Of a stretch of 64,000 nucleotides of DNA, positions 44,948-56,541 are shown piece after piece (positions within the stretch are counted from its first letter, which is position 1; the number at the start of each line of letters is the position of its first letter). Origin of the DNA: Diplocarpon mali. Taxonomy: Eukaryota; Ascomycota; Leotiomycetes; Helotiales; Drepanopezizaceae. Both the position numbers and the translations under genes were made by a program. The notes below the pieces were generated by a model. It saw only the letters and a list, made by a program, of their open reading frames with translations, was not told where the DNA came from and did no database searches. The stretch spans positions 67,996-131,995 of the forward strand of contig JAENRP010000099.1 in assembly GCA_024741835.1 (NCBI GenBank), written 5' to 3'.

Positions 44948-45928
44948 TGGAGCCTCTGCTAAGTGAAGTGATGAATTTTCTGCATGTAACAGGCTGATAG
45001 AAGCTGGAGATTTATGTCGCGGAGAAATTTTCTCTCTGCTCGTTCATTCTTTTGAAAAGTTTTTAACGAAGTAGGCCACTTTTCTTTGCTCGATCTTCAC
45101 TTTGACTGTATGTAAGTGAGTGAATGCGATCCTCACTTTACATCCTCAAGTTGTTTCGGGAAAACTTCAGAGTCTGTATTGTTGTTCCGTATCCAAAGTT
45201 GAAAGGTTTTCAATGGGTATATTCTCTCAGGTGTTTTAAAAAAAGAAGAATATCGAAACATAATGTTGACCTGCACAAAATGCTGGGTAATTGAAGGTAC
45301 TATTGGCCCTAAGATTATGTGATGGAACTACAGTGAGCTAGAATACTTTATGATGTCGAGTGGTCAATCAAGGGTCAAGGGTCAAGGCCTATATCATGAC
45401 TGTAGCCGTCAGCCCCCGTCTCTTCCATACCTTCTTATGCCCATCTATCTCCTTATGTTATCACTGACCTTTTAACAAATTTCTGCCACCGCGATTAAGA
45501 TGGCGCCAAATTTCAGGGTAGCCCAGAGCCCATCCCTCTTAGAGCCCTCACGGTTTTGCTCAGCTACGAGTTCATGATCTCCGACCCCGGTTCAAAAATA
45601 CCCGTCTCCTTAACTCCAGCTTCGCCAGTCCGACGTAGGTTAAAGACTTCAAAGAGTCCGATCAGTTATTCAGAACCGTGCCAGAGTCCGCTAAGTACGT
45701 ACCTACAACCCAATCAATCAAAATGAACGTCCAAGCACCAAAGCTACACACCATGTTCGGGCTTGGTCTTGATTCCGGGCTTAGGAAATTCCAAACGGGC
45801 GGCCGAGATGGCGAGGAGCACTGCGTTGTGGTAATTTCTACTTCCGATGCACGAGAAAGGGATGCGTCGTCGACATGACTTGAGCGCGATACGGAACAGC
45901 GGCTCAGGGTCCACGTGGAGAGAACTTC
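44948..45928. other. Intergenic, no supported gene
   Basis: MYND-gene promoter side, then AT-rich DNA. A small GGGTCAA direct repeat lies near 45375. A short frame from 45720 could be a first exon of the doubtful gene at 45929 but I could not join them in frame. Confidence 0.5.
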
Positions 45929-46246
45929 ATGGGATCGACGGCGGAATTCGAGGAGTCGCTGGTGAAGGTCTGCGAAAAAGAACAGAACCTGCTCTGGGCG
46001 TCGGAGAGCACGAAGGGCACCAGATCCGAAGATCGGCTCAAGGCTTCACAGGCATCCTTGCGAAGCGAAGAAAGTAAATACGGCAAAGTAAATACATCCC
46101 AGTCACCGACTCTGTCGGCAGGAAGAACCAATCAAACCTTTCCGCCTTTTGCCATATTCTTTGATTCGGCCGGAGTCTGTTCTATTGTCATTCCAATACA
46201 AGAGAAGCTACAGTACCAAGAAGAGAGACCCTTTGCATCGCTGTGA
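45929..46246 (+). CDS. Doubtful hypothetical protein
   Basis: A 105-codon frame from an ATG at 45929. The first ~50 residues are charged and helix-like (GSTAEFEESLVKVCEKEQNL, then SEDRLKASQASLRSEESKYG), the rest less so. In other frames the same DNA gives basic, less plausible peptides. It may be an exon of a longer gene, real start unknown. No family recognised. Confidence 0.3.
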   Translation: MGSTAEFEESLVKVCEKEQNLLWASESTKGTRSEDRLKASQASLRSEESKYGKVNTSQSPTLSAGRTNQTFPPFAIFFDSAGVCSIVIPIQEKLQYQEERPFASL

Positions 46247-47272
46247 AGGCTCCACCAGCAACAGCCCAGAGCAGAGCTTTCTTTCCCGCACAACAATCCC
46301 GTGAAGTAGAAGAGATCAACACCTAATTACTCTTTCAAGAAAGAGCCAGCTTTTAGGTCAACGAAGAAGAACTCCTTGCTCTATCCTGGTTTACATCTGC
46401 CGCTTTTGGTCTTTGTGTGAATACGCGACTTGAGAAGACAGGATCGTAGGGGTAAGCTTCTTAATGGAGCTAAAAATTCATGCGGAGGGGAATCGCCGGG
46501 TGGAGCTAATCCCACAATCATATTTCTTTATTCGTGAACGATATGCGCGTTCATGAGTCTCGAATCAATGCGTCCGTAACGGACGGGCAAACAAAAGCCC
46601 CGGGACGTTGGTAGATCTAGTGTCAATAATAAAAGGGGGATAGCTGGTGTTGTTGAGAAATCAACGATTGGAAGAATAGGCTTGATATTGATTAAAAAGA
46701 GAGGAGATAGATGGTCGTAATCGTAATTGCCATTTCCTCTTAATTTGGCTATTCCAGACAAGCTGAGCGTGTATATTAGCACCGCGTGAGGGCGAAGAGT
46801 TTAAATCCATTGGCGTCACTGTATATTTAATGCGCGATGTGATTAACAACTTCTCATACATGATGTACTCATAAGCAGCACGTATAATCAACTGTTTCAA
46901 ACCCTGGCTTGTAAACAGATCATGCACCCATAACACCACGAGGCAGTTTACTAGTCAAAGGAAGCTGAATGTATGCTGGCTCAAATGAGAAAAGATATCT
47001 AGCCAATACCTTATCAGCAAAGGCGTACAAAGATTTCCTGGCGCAGTTGTAAACATGGTAAACGACTGCCACAGCCCAGAGGAAACGTAAATAAACGCAA
47101 TAAACAAACACATCAAAACCTACACTTAATTCTTCGCCAATCTTGTATGCGCTAACCACCGCTCGCCACACGAATAATATACACACGCTCGTCTCTAGCC
47201 CTGCATCCACAAATCCAACCCGTGCATTGCTACCGCCCATAATCCGTCATCCCATTACTCTGTTGCGGCAAG
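46247..47272. other. Intergenic / PAN1 3' flank
   Basis: AT-rich with no supported gene. The part next to 47273 should hold the PAN1 3' UTR. Confidence 0.6.
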
Positions 47273-50200
47273 TCAGTCCAACACCCGTCCCGCCACAGAG
47301 GCAGCGCTCTTATCCTTGGTCTGCGTCTTCTTCAGCGTCATGCCCATTTGAATCTCGCCTAGCAACGCAGCCGGACGGCCACCGCCGGGGGGTCCGCTTG
47401 CAGTTGGCATCGGGGGAGGGGGAGGCGGACCTCCTGGTACGCCTGATCCGGGCATAGGTGGAGGAGGGGGAGGGCCACCGAGACTGGGCATTGGAGGTGG
47501 GGGAGGTGCGCCACCCATAGGCATCGGAGGTGGTGGTGGAGGGGAGGCAACCGCGTCCGCTCCGGGAGAGGGGCTGGTTGGTGTAGATCCGGCACCGCCG
47601 GCAGCAGACAATGGACGTGGAGGGCCCATTGTGCCGAACAGAATAGATGCGAGGTGGCGAGCGTTTCCTGCGCCTGGACCTTCGTCGTCTGAAGAGTCGT
47701 CTTCTTTGTCTGACCCCACAACGGACCATTCGTCTTCTTCGGGGCGAACGCGAGATCTTGCACCTGTAGGCTGCGTGATGATCGGTACGGCAGGTGGAGG
47801 AGCTTCTTGAGCAGGTAGACGGTGGAATGGGTTGTTAGACTGAGTGTTGGACTGAGCCGAAGCCGAAGCACTGTCAGCACTGCCTTGAGCGAGCTTTTTC
47901 AAGAATGGGTTCTTGGTCTCGGCTTCAGACGGGGGACTCGCAACTGGTAGAGTAGTCGTGACTGCCGCTGGTGCCACAGGAGCGACAACGTTGGGGACAG
48001 GCGGCGGAGGTGGAGGAGAAACTGCCTTTCTCTCGAATTCCTGGCTACCTTGAGTAGGGGTGGAAGCCTGGGGTGTCGCCTGATCAGGCCCTTCGTCGTC
48101 GTCAGAAGAGTCGGAATCGTCGTCCATGGCTTCCAATTGCCGTTGGAGTTCTCTTTCACGAGCCTGTGCTGCTTCAATCTCGGCTCTCTGGGCCGCCAGT
48201 CTGGTTTCTTGGTTCTTGGCTTCTGCTTGTGCGGCCTTCCTCCTCCGCTTCTCTTCATCCTTCTTGATCTTACCAGCCTTCACTTGCTCCTCGAGTGCTT
48301 TGAGACGTGCAGCGGCCGCATCTTTCTCCCTGGAAAGCTCATTCTCTTGTCTCGATGCATCATCCCTAATATTATTAGCTTGGTCTTCCGTGACAATCTA
48401 CTCTAGCAGCTTACTCCAGGCTTTGCGTGGCCAGAATTTGAGCCTTCTTTTCTTCCAGCACTCTCTGCTCCTCTTCCGCTTTACGTTCACTAGCATCGCT
48501 TCTCGCGGCCTTCCTTGATGGCGGTGGTGGAGGCTTCTTCATTACAGGGGCAGCCACTGGGGCTGGAGGAGGAATGCCTTGCTCCTCGTTGATTCTGGCT
48601 TGTCTCTCAGACTCCCGCTTAGCATCTTCTTCTTCCGCTTTCTTGAGCTTGGCGGCTCTCTCTTCTTTCTCCCGCTCAAGCCTCTGTGCAGATGACTCGC
48701 CCGGCTTTGAAGGTGCCTTGATACCAAGCGCAGAAAGACGCTCAGCCATACGTTGCTCAGCCTGTTGCTTGATGTATGCTGCACGATCCTCGGGTGTTTT
48801 GTATTGCGAGTAGGTTCCGCCAGAAGCTGGTGCGGCGGCGGCAGGAGGAGCGGCTTTTGCTTGAACTGGTGATGTGGCAGAGGGGCTATCATATCTCGAC
48901 GACTCTGAGCGGGAAGAAGTCTCTCGTGAGCTACGGCTACGGTCCTCGGTGCGCACTCTAGCAGATTTGCTCGATCGCTGTAGATCAAAAATAAAGTCTT
49001 TGACTTCGTCCTCAACTCCGAGGCCATCTTCCCACCTTCGCTTTTCATGCTCGCTCGTCGCATCTTGAGCACCTTCTTTGAGACTGTCCTCTAAACCCTG
49101 CGAGAAGTCTCGAACGCTGTCCTCAACATCTCTGACCAAGCGTTCATTGTTCTCCTTGTCGTTTCGGATCTTGATATTCTCCTCTTCCAAGCGCTTTGGG
49201 GCGTCATGGTCGTCATTACTGGAATCAATCTTTCTCCCTGTCAAAGCAGCGGATCGCTGTTGCATCATAGCTTTGGCTCGAGCCTTGAGACGATCTGATT
49301 CTGTGACAGTACCACCAGGCCCGGTACCTATAATTGACGAAGCGCTGCCAGGATGAGCCTTGGCATCTCGGAGGCGGAACAGCTCGAGCTTAGCATCAGC
49401 GATGCTTCGTTCTGTCTTGCGGACCTCGGATGCAATTGTGGGAAGCTTGTCAGTCAAGCCTTGAAGTTGTCGCTTCAGGATACGACGCTCGGCGCCAGTA
49501 TCAACATTTCGTAGGGAGGCATCTGGGTGGGAGTCGATGTCCTCCTGGATTCGTCGAATACGGCGGTACAAGTCATCAGCCTCGCGACGATCCCGTCTAT
49601 CGAGTGCATCATCTTCATCTGCTGCATTCTCGTCCTTGAAATCGATGGCATCCAGGAGGACCTGCTTCTCCCTAATTCTCTTTTTCAGCTGATCCAAAGA
49701 GGGCTCGTCATTAGAAGTCGAAGACGCGGGCGAAGAGGGCCGAGGAGAGCTCCCGCCAAGTCTCCTACGAGCGCTCGACTTATAACCAACATCGTCGTCG
49801 TTATTCTTGAACACTGTAGCATCCTTCCGGCCCGCACCGAAACCCGAAGTCCCGCCACGGAAAGAGTGATTCTTAAGATAGCTGACTCCAGTCTTCTGGG
49901 GCAACAGAGAAGCTCCGGAATTTTTACGGAAATCGGACTCCTGGGAGAGGAGTGATTTGACCTGACCAATCGAATCGTTGAAGTTGCGAGTTGAAGGTGG
50001 AACAAGCTCGGGAGGTAGTTGAGCTGGTAGCGGGTACCCATTTAGCTTGCGGTAGATCAAATGCATTGCAACAGCGAATTCGTCCATATTAAGACGTCCC
50101 TTGTTTCCGTGATCAGCCAGAGTCCAGACTCGTTCCAGATCTGGCTTTTCGAGCCCACTCTGTCCAAAAACCTCGATAGCAACATCTCCGCCGATAAAAC

Positions 50201-51708
50201 CTTTATTGAAGCCATCCCAAGCTTTGAAAACAGAGTCGTATCTGGTCTTCTCGTCCTTGGTGACGGCCCATGGGATGACAGCGTTTCCTTGTAGGCCGGA
50301 AGTTGTGAAGGAGCCCTGCTCTCGGCCTTGCTGAGGCATCATACGAGACTGGAGGAGGTCGATGTTAGGCAATCCGCTTGCGGGAGCGTTGACCAGCCCC
50401 CACTGTCCAGGGCTCCCAGTGGGCTGGCTATTGAGTGGAGCTACCATGCCACCCATCCCAGTTTGTGCAGGTGAAAGGCCCTGGCCGTATGCAGTAGGCA
50501 TTGGTGGCATTGGAGGGCGAGGCCCAGTATAGCCAGTAGCAGTGGGGTTCGACATGTTCTGGAAGCCTGTCTGGTTTGCCTGTATACCTTGTTGAGCGAA
50601 GCCCGTCTGCATCGGCTGTTGAAAGCCTGGCTGTTGTCCTCCAAAGCCCCCGGGAAAATTGTTTTGCTGGGCCGGGAATCCGGTCATCTGGGCCGTCAAT
50701 AGGGCAGAGTTAGACGCGGTCGGCTGAGGTTGGTGGATAGTAGGAGACGTTGCATTCGCTCTGCCAGTGAAATCTGGAGCGTTGGTTCTGGCTGGCAAGT
50801 CTGGGACATCATCCACCACGCCGAAATTGATGATATCCACCATGCTCGAGACCTCGTTCTTTATGCTATCCGGTAAGACTGAAGGCAGAGTCTTTCCCAC
50901 TATCCTCAAATTACATAGATACATGGCGAGAGCGAATTCGGGGAAATGTAGCTGTCCAGATCGAGTGGTGTCCGCGAGAGTCCTATTCCGTCGTCAGCCG
51001 TCCCATGTCTCCAATACCCAGCAACTTTATGGCACTCTACCAGATCTGCGACAGCGAATTGCCGTCTAGATTCGACCGCATAAGCAGATCTCTCGACTTG
51101 TCTCCCGACAGTGTCTGCGAATCTCCCACAGCAGACTTGAATAGAGTCTCGAACTTTGCCTGGTCCGGCGCCGTGATGAAAGACAACCTTATACTTGGGA
51201 TCTTGGCCGCCTTCGACCTCGATGCTCGGCGTCCGCGGGCGGGAGCAGCGGCTGCTGGGGGAGATCTAAAGCTGTCTGCCATTTGGGAGAAGCCAGTCGC
51301 CTGGGGCTTCTGGATAGGCGCCACAGGAGGCTGCAGAGTCTGTGCCTGCTGCTGAACCTGGTTCTGATACTGCTGAGGAATTTGAGGCATTGGCGGAGCT
51401 CCTGCCTGGAAGCTCTGCTGCTGCGGAGCTTGGGCATTGTTAAACTGCTGCTGGCCTGGGAAGCCGGTTGGCTGCTGTTGCAGCTGCTGACCTGGGAAGC
51501 CGGTCTGTTGCGGCTGCATAGGATATCCCGTGAACTGCTGCTGCAGAGGAGCTTGTCCATACCCAGTTGGTTGGGGATTCATGAAGCCTTGCTGAGGTTG
51601 TTGCTGCTGCTGCTGCTGGCCTTGTTGGTTTGGGAATGAGTTGAATTGCTGAGGGCCGCCTGGGCGACCACTCTGGCCTCCCAGAAATGAGTTCGAGCCC
51701 GAAAACAT
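47273..51708 (-). CDS. PAN1: Pan1, actin cytoskeleton-regulatory and endocytosis protein
   Basis: Three exons, complement(47273..48365, 48415..50982, 51041..51708), 1442 aa. Introns are 58 nt (donor inside the Trp codon of EH1) and 49 nt (GTAAGC, AAGCTAATAATATTAG). A Gln-rich start with QPTGY/QQTGF repeats is followed by EH domain 1 at about 175-270 (EF-hand [13 protein letters not shown]) and EH domain 2 at about 463-550 (EF-hand [13 protein letters not shown]). Then come long charged coiled coils ([19 protein letters not shown]..., [20 protein letters not shown]...), a poly-Pro C-terminal region and a WH2-like actin-binding motif near the end ([16 protein letters not shown]). Pan1 works with End3 and Sla1 at cortical patches, binds NPF-containing cargo adaptors and activates Arp2/3. 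MTS1 lies just upstream on the same strand. Confidence 0.96.
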
Positions 51709-52218
51709 GATATGGCGATTCTGAATGTAAGAGTAACGGAACTGCGGTATCACCGCATCGATGAAAGGTTGAGGTCGCTGTCGCGGTCCGTTAAACGATG
51801 TGTGGCTGAGTGTCAGTGACGAAGCTTTGGGCAGCTGAACGGACCCGAAGTTTAAGCGAAGCTCCACTCTTGTCACAGGTACTCACAGCAAGCCAAGCTT
51901 GCACCTTTGGAGGATAGTTATGTTGACAGAAATTTCATAAAGATGAATAAGCGTACTTCTAGATTTCTCCTTCTCATAGCTAACCATCATATTTGCTTGC
52001 AAGCGCACTATTGCGCACAGGTGTCTGTACCAACTAACACGTCTGCCTCCTAAGTAATGTTACACGACATCAGCTCCATCTGCGGTGCTGTGAGCTCTAC
52101 GTATGGGTTTACACCCCATTTCTATCTATTGAACCTGTTTGCATGATTTTCTCAAGTGCGCGTTTGTTGCCTTCCTAGAAGCACACTTTTATGGATCATC
52201 TGGTCCGTGTGGACGGAC
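51709..52218. other. PAN1 promoter / MTS1 3' flank
   Basis: About 510 bp between two minus-strand genes. Open frames here are leaders in frame with PAN1 or noise. No gene. Confidence 0.65.
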
Positions 52219-54054
52219 CTAGCTAACGATCTTCTCCTGAGCAACTGCCTTGGGAAAGGCAGCCTTACCAGCAACCTTAGCGGCATTGAGGGCCCCTGAG
52301 AGAGAGAACTGAGTGCTGATACCGTTGATGCGGTGGGTGGAGTTGATGTTCTTGACCAATGTGATCTGGTAGCAAGTGGCTCCTCCCTGACGGGAAGTGA
52401 TTGTGGAGTATGCGAGGAAGAACTCCCATATCTAATTGATGTTAGATGAAGCTCGGAGTCCATCTTTGCGATAAACTTACTCTGTACCATTTGTTGCCAT
52501 ACTTGGCCTTGACCTTCTCTTGGTTGGCAATCCAGTTTCTGTACCATCTCCAGAGAGTGGCAGAATAGTGAACACCGATGGTATCAATCGTCTTGACTTC
52601 CCACCCGGCACTCTCACAGGCGCTAATATAGTTGTTGAGGGGGCATGAAGCATCGGCACCTGGGAAGATGTACTTGTTCATGAAAAGGCCCCAGATCAAG
52701 TCCTCGTATTGCCAGCTCTTTCTCAGTCCCGCGACCTGGAGGAAAAAGATTCCGTCGTCATCCATCATATCATTGCACTGTTGCAGGAAAGGAGTAAGAT
52801 GTCTCATGCCAACGTGCTCGGCCATCTCGAGACATGTGATCTTCTGGTATCCGCCTTCAGGGACGGGGATATCACGGTAGTCCATGCAGAGGATCTTGCT
52901 CTGCTCTTCTGAGATACCAGCCTTGCGGAGTCCGTTATTACCCCAAGCAGTCTGGTTGCGGCCAAGAGTGATTCCGGTAGCCTTCGCACCGTAGTTGACA
53001 CTAGCGAATTTGGCAAGGGTTCCCCATCCACAGCCGATATCAAGAATGGTCTCACCCTCCTTCAGGTCAATTTTCTCGCAGACGATAGCAAGCTTGTTAT
53101 CCTGAAGCTGTTCGAGACTCTCCTCCTTATTGATATCGGATATCACACCCGAAGTGTAAACCATGCGTGGGCCGAGGAACCATCCGTAAAAGTCGTCACC
53201 TCGATCGTAGTGATCTCTCACTTGCTCTTCATCTGCGCATCGCAAATCAGAAAATACCTCTGACCCGACGCTGCTTACGTACCTTGAGATCTAGTGTGCA
53301 TGATGACTTCTGGTGCAAAGACGAAGAAGACGTGTTTAAACAAGCCCATGGTAAATCTAAAGGAAGCCCAGTCATGTCGGTATTCCATAACCTCCAAGCA
53401 GTCTCCATTAAAATCGACCTCTCCTTCGAAGTACATGGAGTAAAAAGTCTCCATGGGGATTTTGTTCTGTCCGCAGTACTTGGCCTTGTCCTCGTCCTTT
53501 TTGAAGGTAAGGTAGTGCTCGACCGGGCGACCCGGGTATTTGACCTTCTCATTCTTGCGGGGGCTGTACGATGATGCCAGATACCAGAAACTGATCAGGA
53601 TGGGGACGGTTGTGAAGAATCCAAAGAATAGGGAGGTCTTGAATCCACCGCCGACCTTCCAGGACATGTAGGTAGGTGTGAAGGTGATGAGCCCGAAGAG
53701 GAGGAGGTTCGAGAAGCTGGTATTACCAGAGGCATCTGCAGGAAGGGGGGCATTCTTGATCGCTGGGTACTGCTAGATATCAGTAGAGGTTCGATTGAAA
53801 GTGTGGCAGATGCTGCGACAGGGAACTTGTTCTCGAGGGGCATCAAAGTGTTTGAGATACCAATTAAGACCATCTCGGCACAGTATCCATATGGATTGCA
53901 ATCACTGTAGCCAAACGGGCATGTCTTTACTTACCGAGGTCGTCTTCACACCGCACTCCTCGAATTTCTCGAATGTGGGTGTAGGGGCTTTTGGGGTCTC
54001 AATGAATTCAAACTCGCTCTCGGAGCCATTGACGCTCGTCGGTTGGGATGCCAT
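52219..54054 (-). CDS. MTS1: Sphingolipid C9-methyltransferase
   Basis: Four exons, complement(52219..52431, 52481..53232, 53283..53769, 53935..54054), 523 aa. Introns are 49, 50 and 165 nt, all closing in frame. Two membrane segments at about 56-75 (FSNLLLFGLITFTPTYMSW) and 85-105 (LFFGFFTTVPILISFWYLA) precede a cyclopropane-synthase-fold domain. The SAM motif LDIGCGWG lies at about 266-273, preceded by YDRGDDFYGWFLGPRMVYTSG and followed by KITCLEMAEHVG. The last exon gives IWEFFLAYSTITSRQGGATC and a normal end. The enzyme transfers methyl from S-adenosylmethionine to C9 of the 4,8-sphingadienine base of fungal glucosylceramide, at the ER. In several fungi its loss affects hyphal growth or virulence. 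Confidence 0.95.
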
Positions 54055-55788
54055 GGTAGCCGTTCTCCAATTGAAGTATAGACGGCAGAGTAGCACCTTG
54101 AGTATCAGTCAGTGGAACGTTGTTTTGGCTTAGATGTCCCCCAATCCAAAAATTGTTTTTGCTTCAAGTTCGCCAAGCCAAAAGCGTTCAGTATCAGTGG
54201 AGATTCTGTCGCACTCCCTATCCCAATTGGGGATCGCTTTGAGCTAGGACCCTTCGATTGTTTGTACAAAAGAGGATAAGTAGTGGGACTTGTAAAGTCT
54301 CGAGGGCGGTGAGTCTTCGTAACCAATAGAATTGATGGGAATCATGAGAGGTCTGGCAGAAATAGGGGCTTACCCCCTTTCGTACCTAGCTCATGGTAGG
54401 TGTTTCCCTAGTTCCCCTGATCTGCCCGCTTAGCAAAAGGGGTTGGATGATTTGTTTTGTTTTCCTTTGTTTCGACTTGTTATGATCACGCAAACAAATT
54501 TACGCATACACTGCGTCGCTATCATACCAAAGCTCTCCTTCTATCCATACTTGGCCATAAGATTGTTCTCTATTGACTCCAAGGCATGATGCTGCTCCTC
54601 AAAGTACAGCATATTGAAGAAACACGGCGTCATCAGCACCCACCTGATGCATGATCTAGTTTGGCACTCCCAACAGAAGAAATCGCCCGTATCGAGACCA
54701 AACTGATCGTAGCGGCCCTTCCAGTCCTCACGATTGATCATCTACGCCGAAAAGTCAAGTATCCTACTGCAGAGCGAGCGCTCGCTCCAGATTCCCAGTT
54801 CAGACCAGCCAAAACAGCCCCGTTCAACCTCTTCGCCTTGAACAAACGGTCCGAACGCATGCTGAACGAGTACTAGAACATCTTCAAGGACAAATCTATC
54901 AAATATATCTAGAGCCTCAGGAACAGTACTTAGTATTCTCCATCTCTATCCCAAACCCCTACCCCCCTCTGCCCCTACAGCCAGACGCCCCGGACCAAAT
55001 GCAGTTGTCGAATCCTCCCAGGATTCTTGCCATGGTTGCACGATGTTGAGCCTGGTGGTAAGATCCGCTCATGTCGCTGGAGAGGAGCCACTGGCATACG
55101 GCCAGAGGATCAAGAAAACCGTCCGGGGCCCTGACAGAGGCGTGTGCGTCGGAGCATGCACAGCATGAAATGGGCTACAGCTGTCGGCATGAATCTCGGA
55201 TATTCTGGTTTTTGATGCCAGGCAGATCCGAAATAGAGGACCTCGAAGCCTTATCCTTGGTAGGTTGATAGTTCGAGTTGTCTTGCTCGCTTAGCGATCC
55301 GATCTTCCTTCCCTCAAGAACCTGCTGTCTTTTCTACTGTAGCTGCGTCACATTCGAAGGCTTTGAACACGCCTAGTCACTTTTGAGCGGATTTTGCAAG
55401 GATACGAGCAGCAGCAAAAGCAAAGGATTGAGCTGCGCTGTATCGCAAATATCTCGGGTTCTGGTATTCATCTCACTACTTTTCTTATTAGTTCAGCCGC
55501 TATGTACAGTGGTGGGCTGGTTCTGGGCCGATTCACACCGGCCCCCTTCGGATCTACATATCGTTGGCAACTCGCCGTCCGTCCTTTTCACTTCCTCGCC
55601 CACCAGACCTATTACTTGATCTGCGGGATGGATGCCCCTGCGTCATACAATTACACCCTGGCTGTGTCGCTGACATTTCGCGCCGGCACGAATTGTTTCA
55701 TACTCCAGCGCATCCATCCTCTTTTTTTCCTGCTTCGATTCCCCCGAATTTCCGAGGTCAGGGAGACATGATATCCCGATCTTCCTCC
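54055..55788. other. Intergenic with one possible coding fragment
   Basis: 54055-54400 is the MTS1 5' side. On the minus strand, 54741-54541 encodes a 66-aa protein-like frame (WKGRYDQFGLDTGDFFCWEC, then NMLYFEEQHHALESIENN) that could be the last exon of an unrecognised gene; no good upstream exon was found. The rest holds no gene I can support. Confidence 0.45.
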
Positions 55789-56541
55789 TCAAGACAGAAA
55801 ACCTTCGCCACTGCACTTAGGTACCGGGTAAGTATCGCCAGTGCAGAGACTGATAGCACCCTGCACCCACGACATCTCTCCCATAGCCATACTCGAGAGC
55901 TCGTCCGCCTCGAAGGTCGCACTGGTCTGATGTCCAATGCATCCGTTACCCACCCGGCCCGTGCGTCTCGTGATCAAGGGGTTGCTCACGACGACGCCGT
56001 ACTTCCCCTTCGGAACCTCGAACGTGTAGGCGGCGGCGTGCTGCGACGACCAGGTCCTCGTGTAGCTGGTGGAGAAGCTGGCCTCGAGGAAGATCTTGGT
56101 CACCTTCCACTGCGCATTCACGGAAACATTGATCTCGTTGCTGACCGAGTAGCCCTTGGTCACGGAGACGGTGGCCTTGTTCTGGCCGTTGACCACGCCG
56201 CTCATCGGGACGTCGGTACCGACGATGCTCTTGTCCTGCTCGAGGATGAAGACTCTCCTTCCCTTGCAGCCGCGCTTCTCGAGACGGTGGTCGCGCGTGT
56301 AGTTGGAGCTGTGTTTGGAGACTGAGGAGGCTGCCGGGGCCCTGGCACTGCTGTTGCCAGCCATGCCGTCTTGGCTGGTGAGGGAGACATAGGTAGTCTT
56401 GCTCATGATCTCTTCGCGGCCGCCGCCGATGACGACGACTTCGTCGGGTTTGAGAGTGCGTCTCTGGGGAGCGCTGGGAATGGCGGAAGCTATGGCCAGG
56501 CCGGCTGTCACAACAAGCGATAAGAGGCGTGAGTTGACCAT
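55789..56541 (-). CDS. Secreted effector candidate, Celp0028-like
   Basis: A single exon of 250 aa, ATG at 56541. The signal peptide is MVNSRLLSLVVTAGLAIASA, followed by a propeptide-like stretch (LKPDEVVVIGGGREEIMS...) and a LEKR Kex2-type site near residue 93. The mature part starts GCKGRRVFILEQDKS and continues as beta-rich sequence (DVPMSGVVNGQNKATVSVTK, then GYSVSNEINVSVNAQWKVTK, then EVPKGKYGVVVSNPLI). It ends SWVQGAISLCTGDTYPVPKC. Four cysteines in the mature part suggest two disulfides. The LKPDEV start, GYSV block, VPxGxYGxVVS motif and SWVQGxxxLC...YPVPxC end match secreted proteins annotated as Celp0028 effector-like in plant-associated fungi. Function is unknown; the alternating strands suggest a beta-sandwich or aerolysin-like fold, which is speculation. 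Confidence 0.75.
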   Translation of the reverse strand: MVNSRLLSLVVTAGLAIASAIPSAPQRRTLKPDEVVVIGGGREEIMSKTTYVSLTSQDGMAGNSSARAPAASSVSKHSSNYTRDHRLEKRGCKGRRVFILEQDKSIVGTDVPMSGVVNGQNKATVSVTKGYSVSNEINVSVNAQWKVTKIFLEASFSTSYTRTWSSQHAAAYTFEVPKGKYGVVVSNPLITRRTGRVGNGCIGHQTSATFEADELSSMAMGEMSWVQGAISLCTGDTYPVPKCSGEGFLS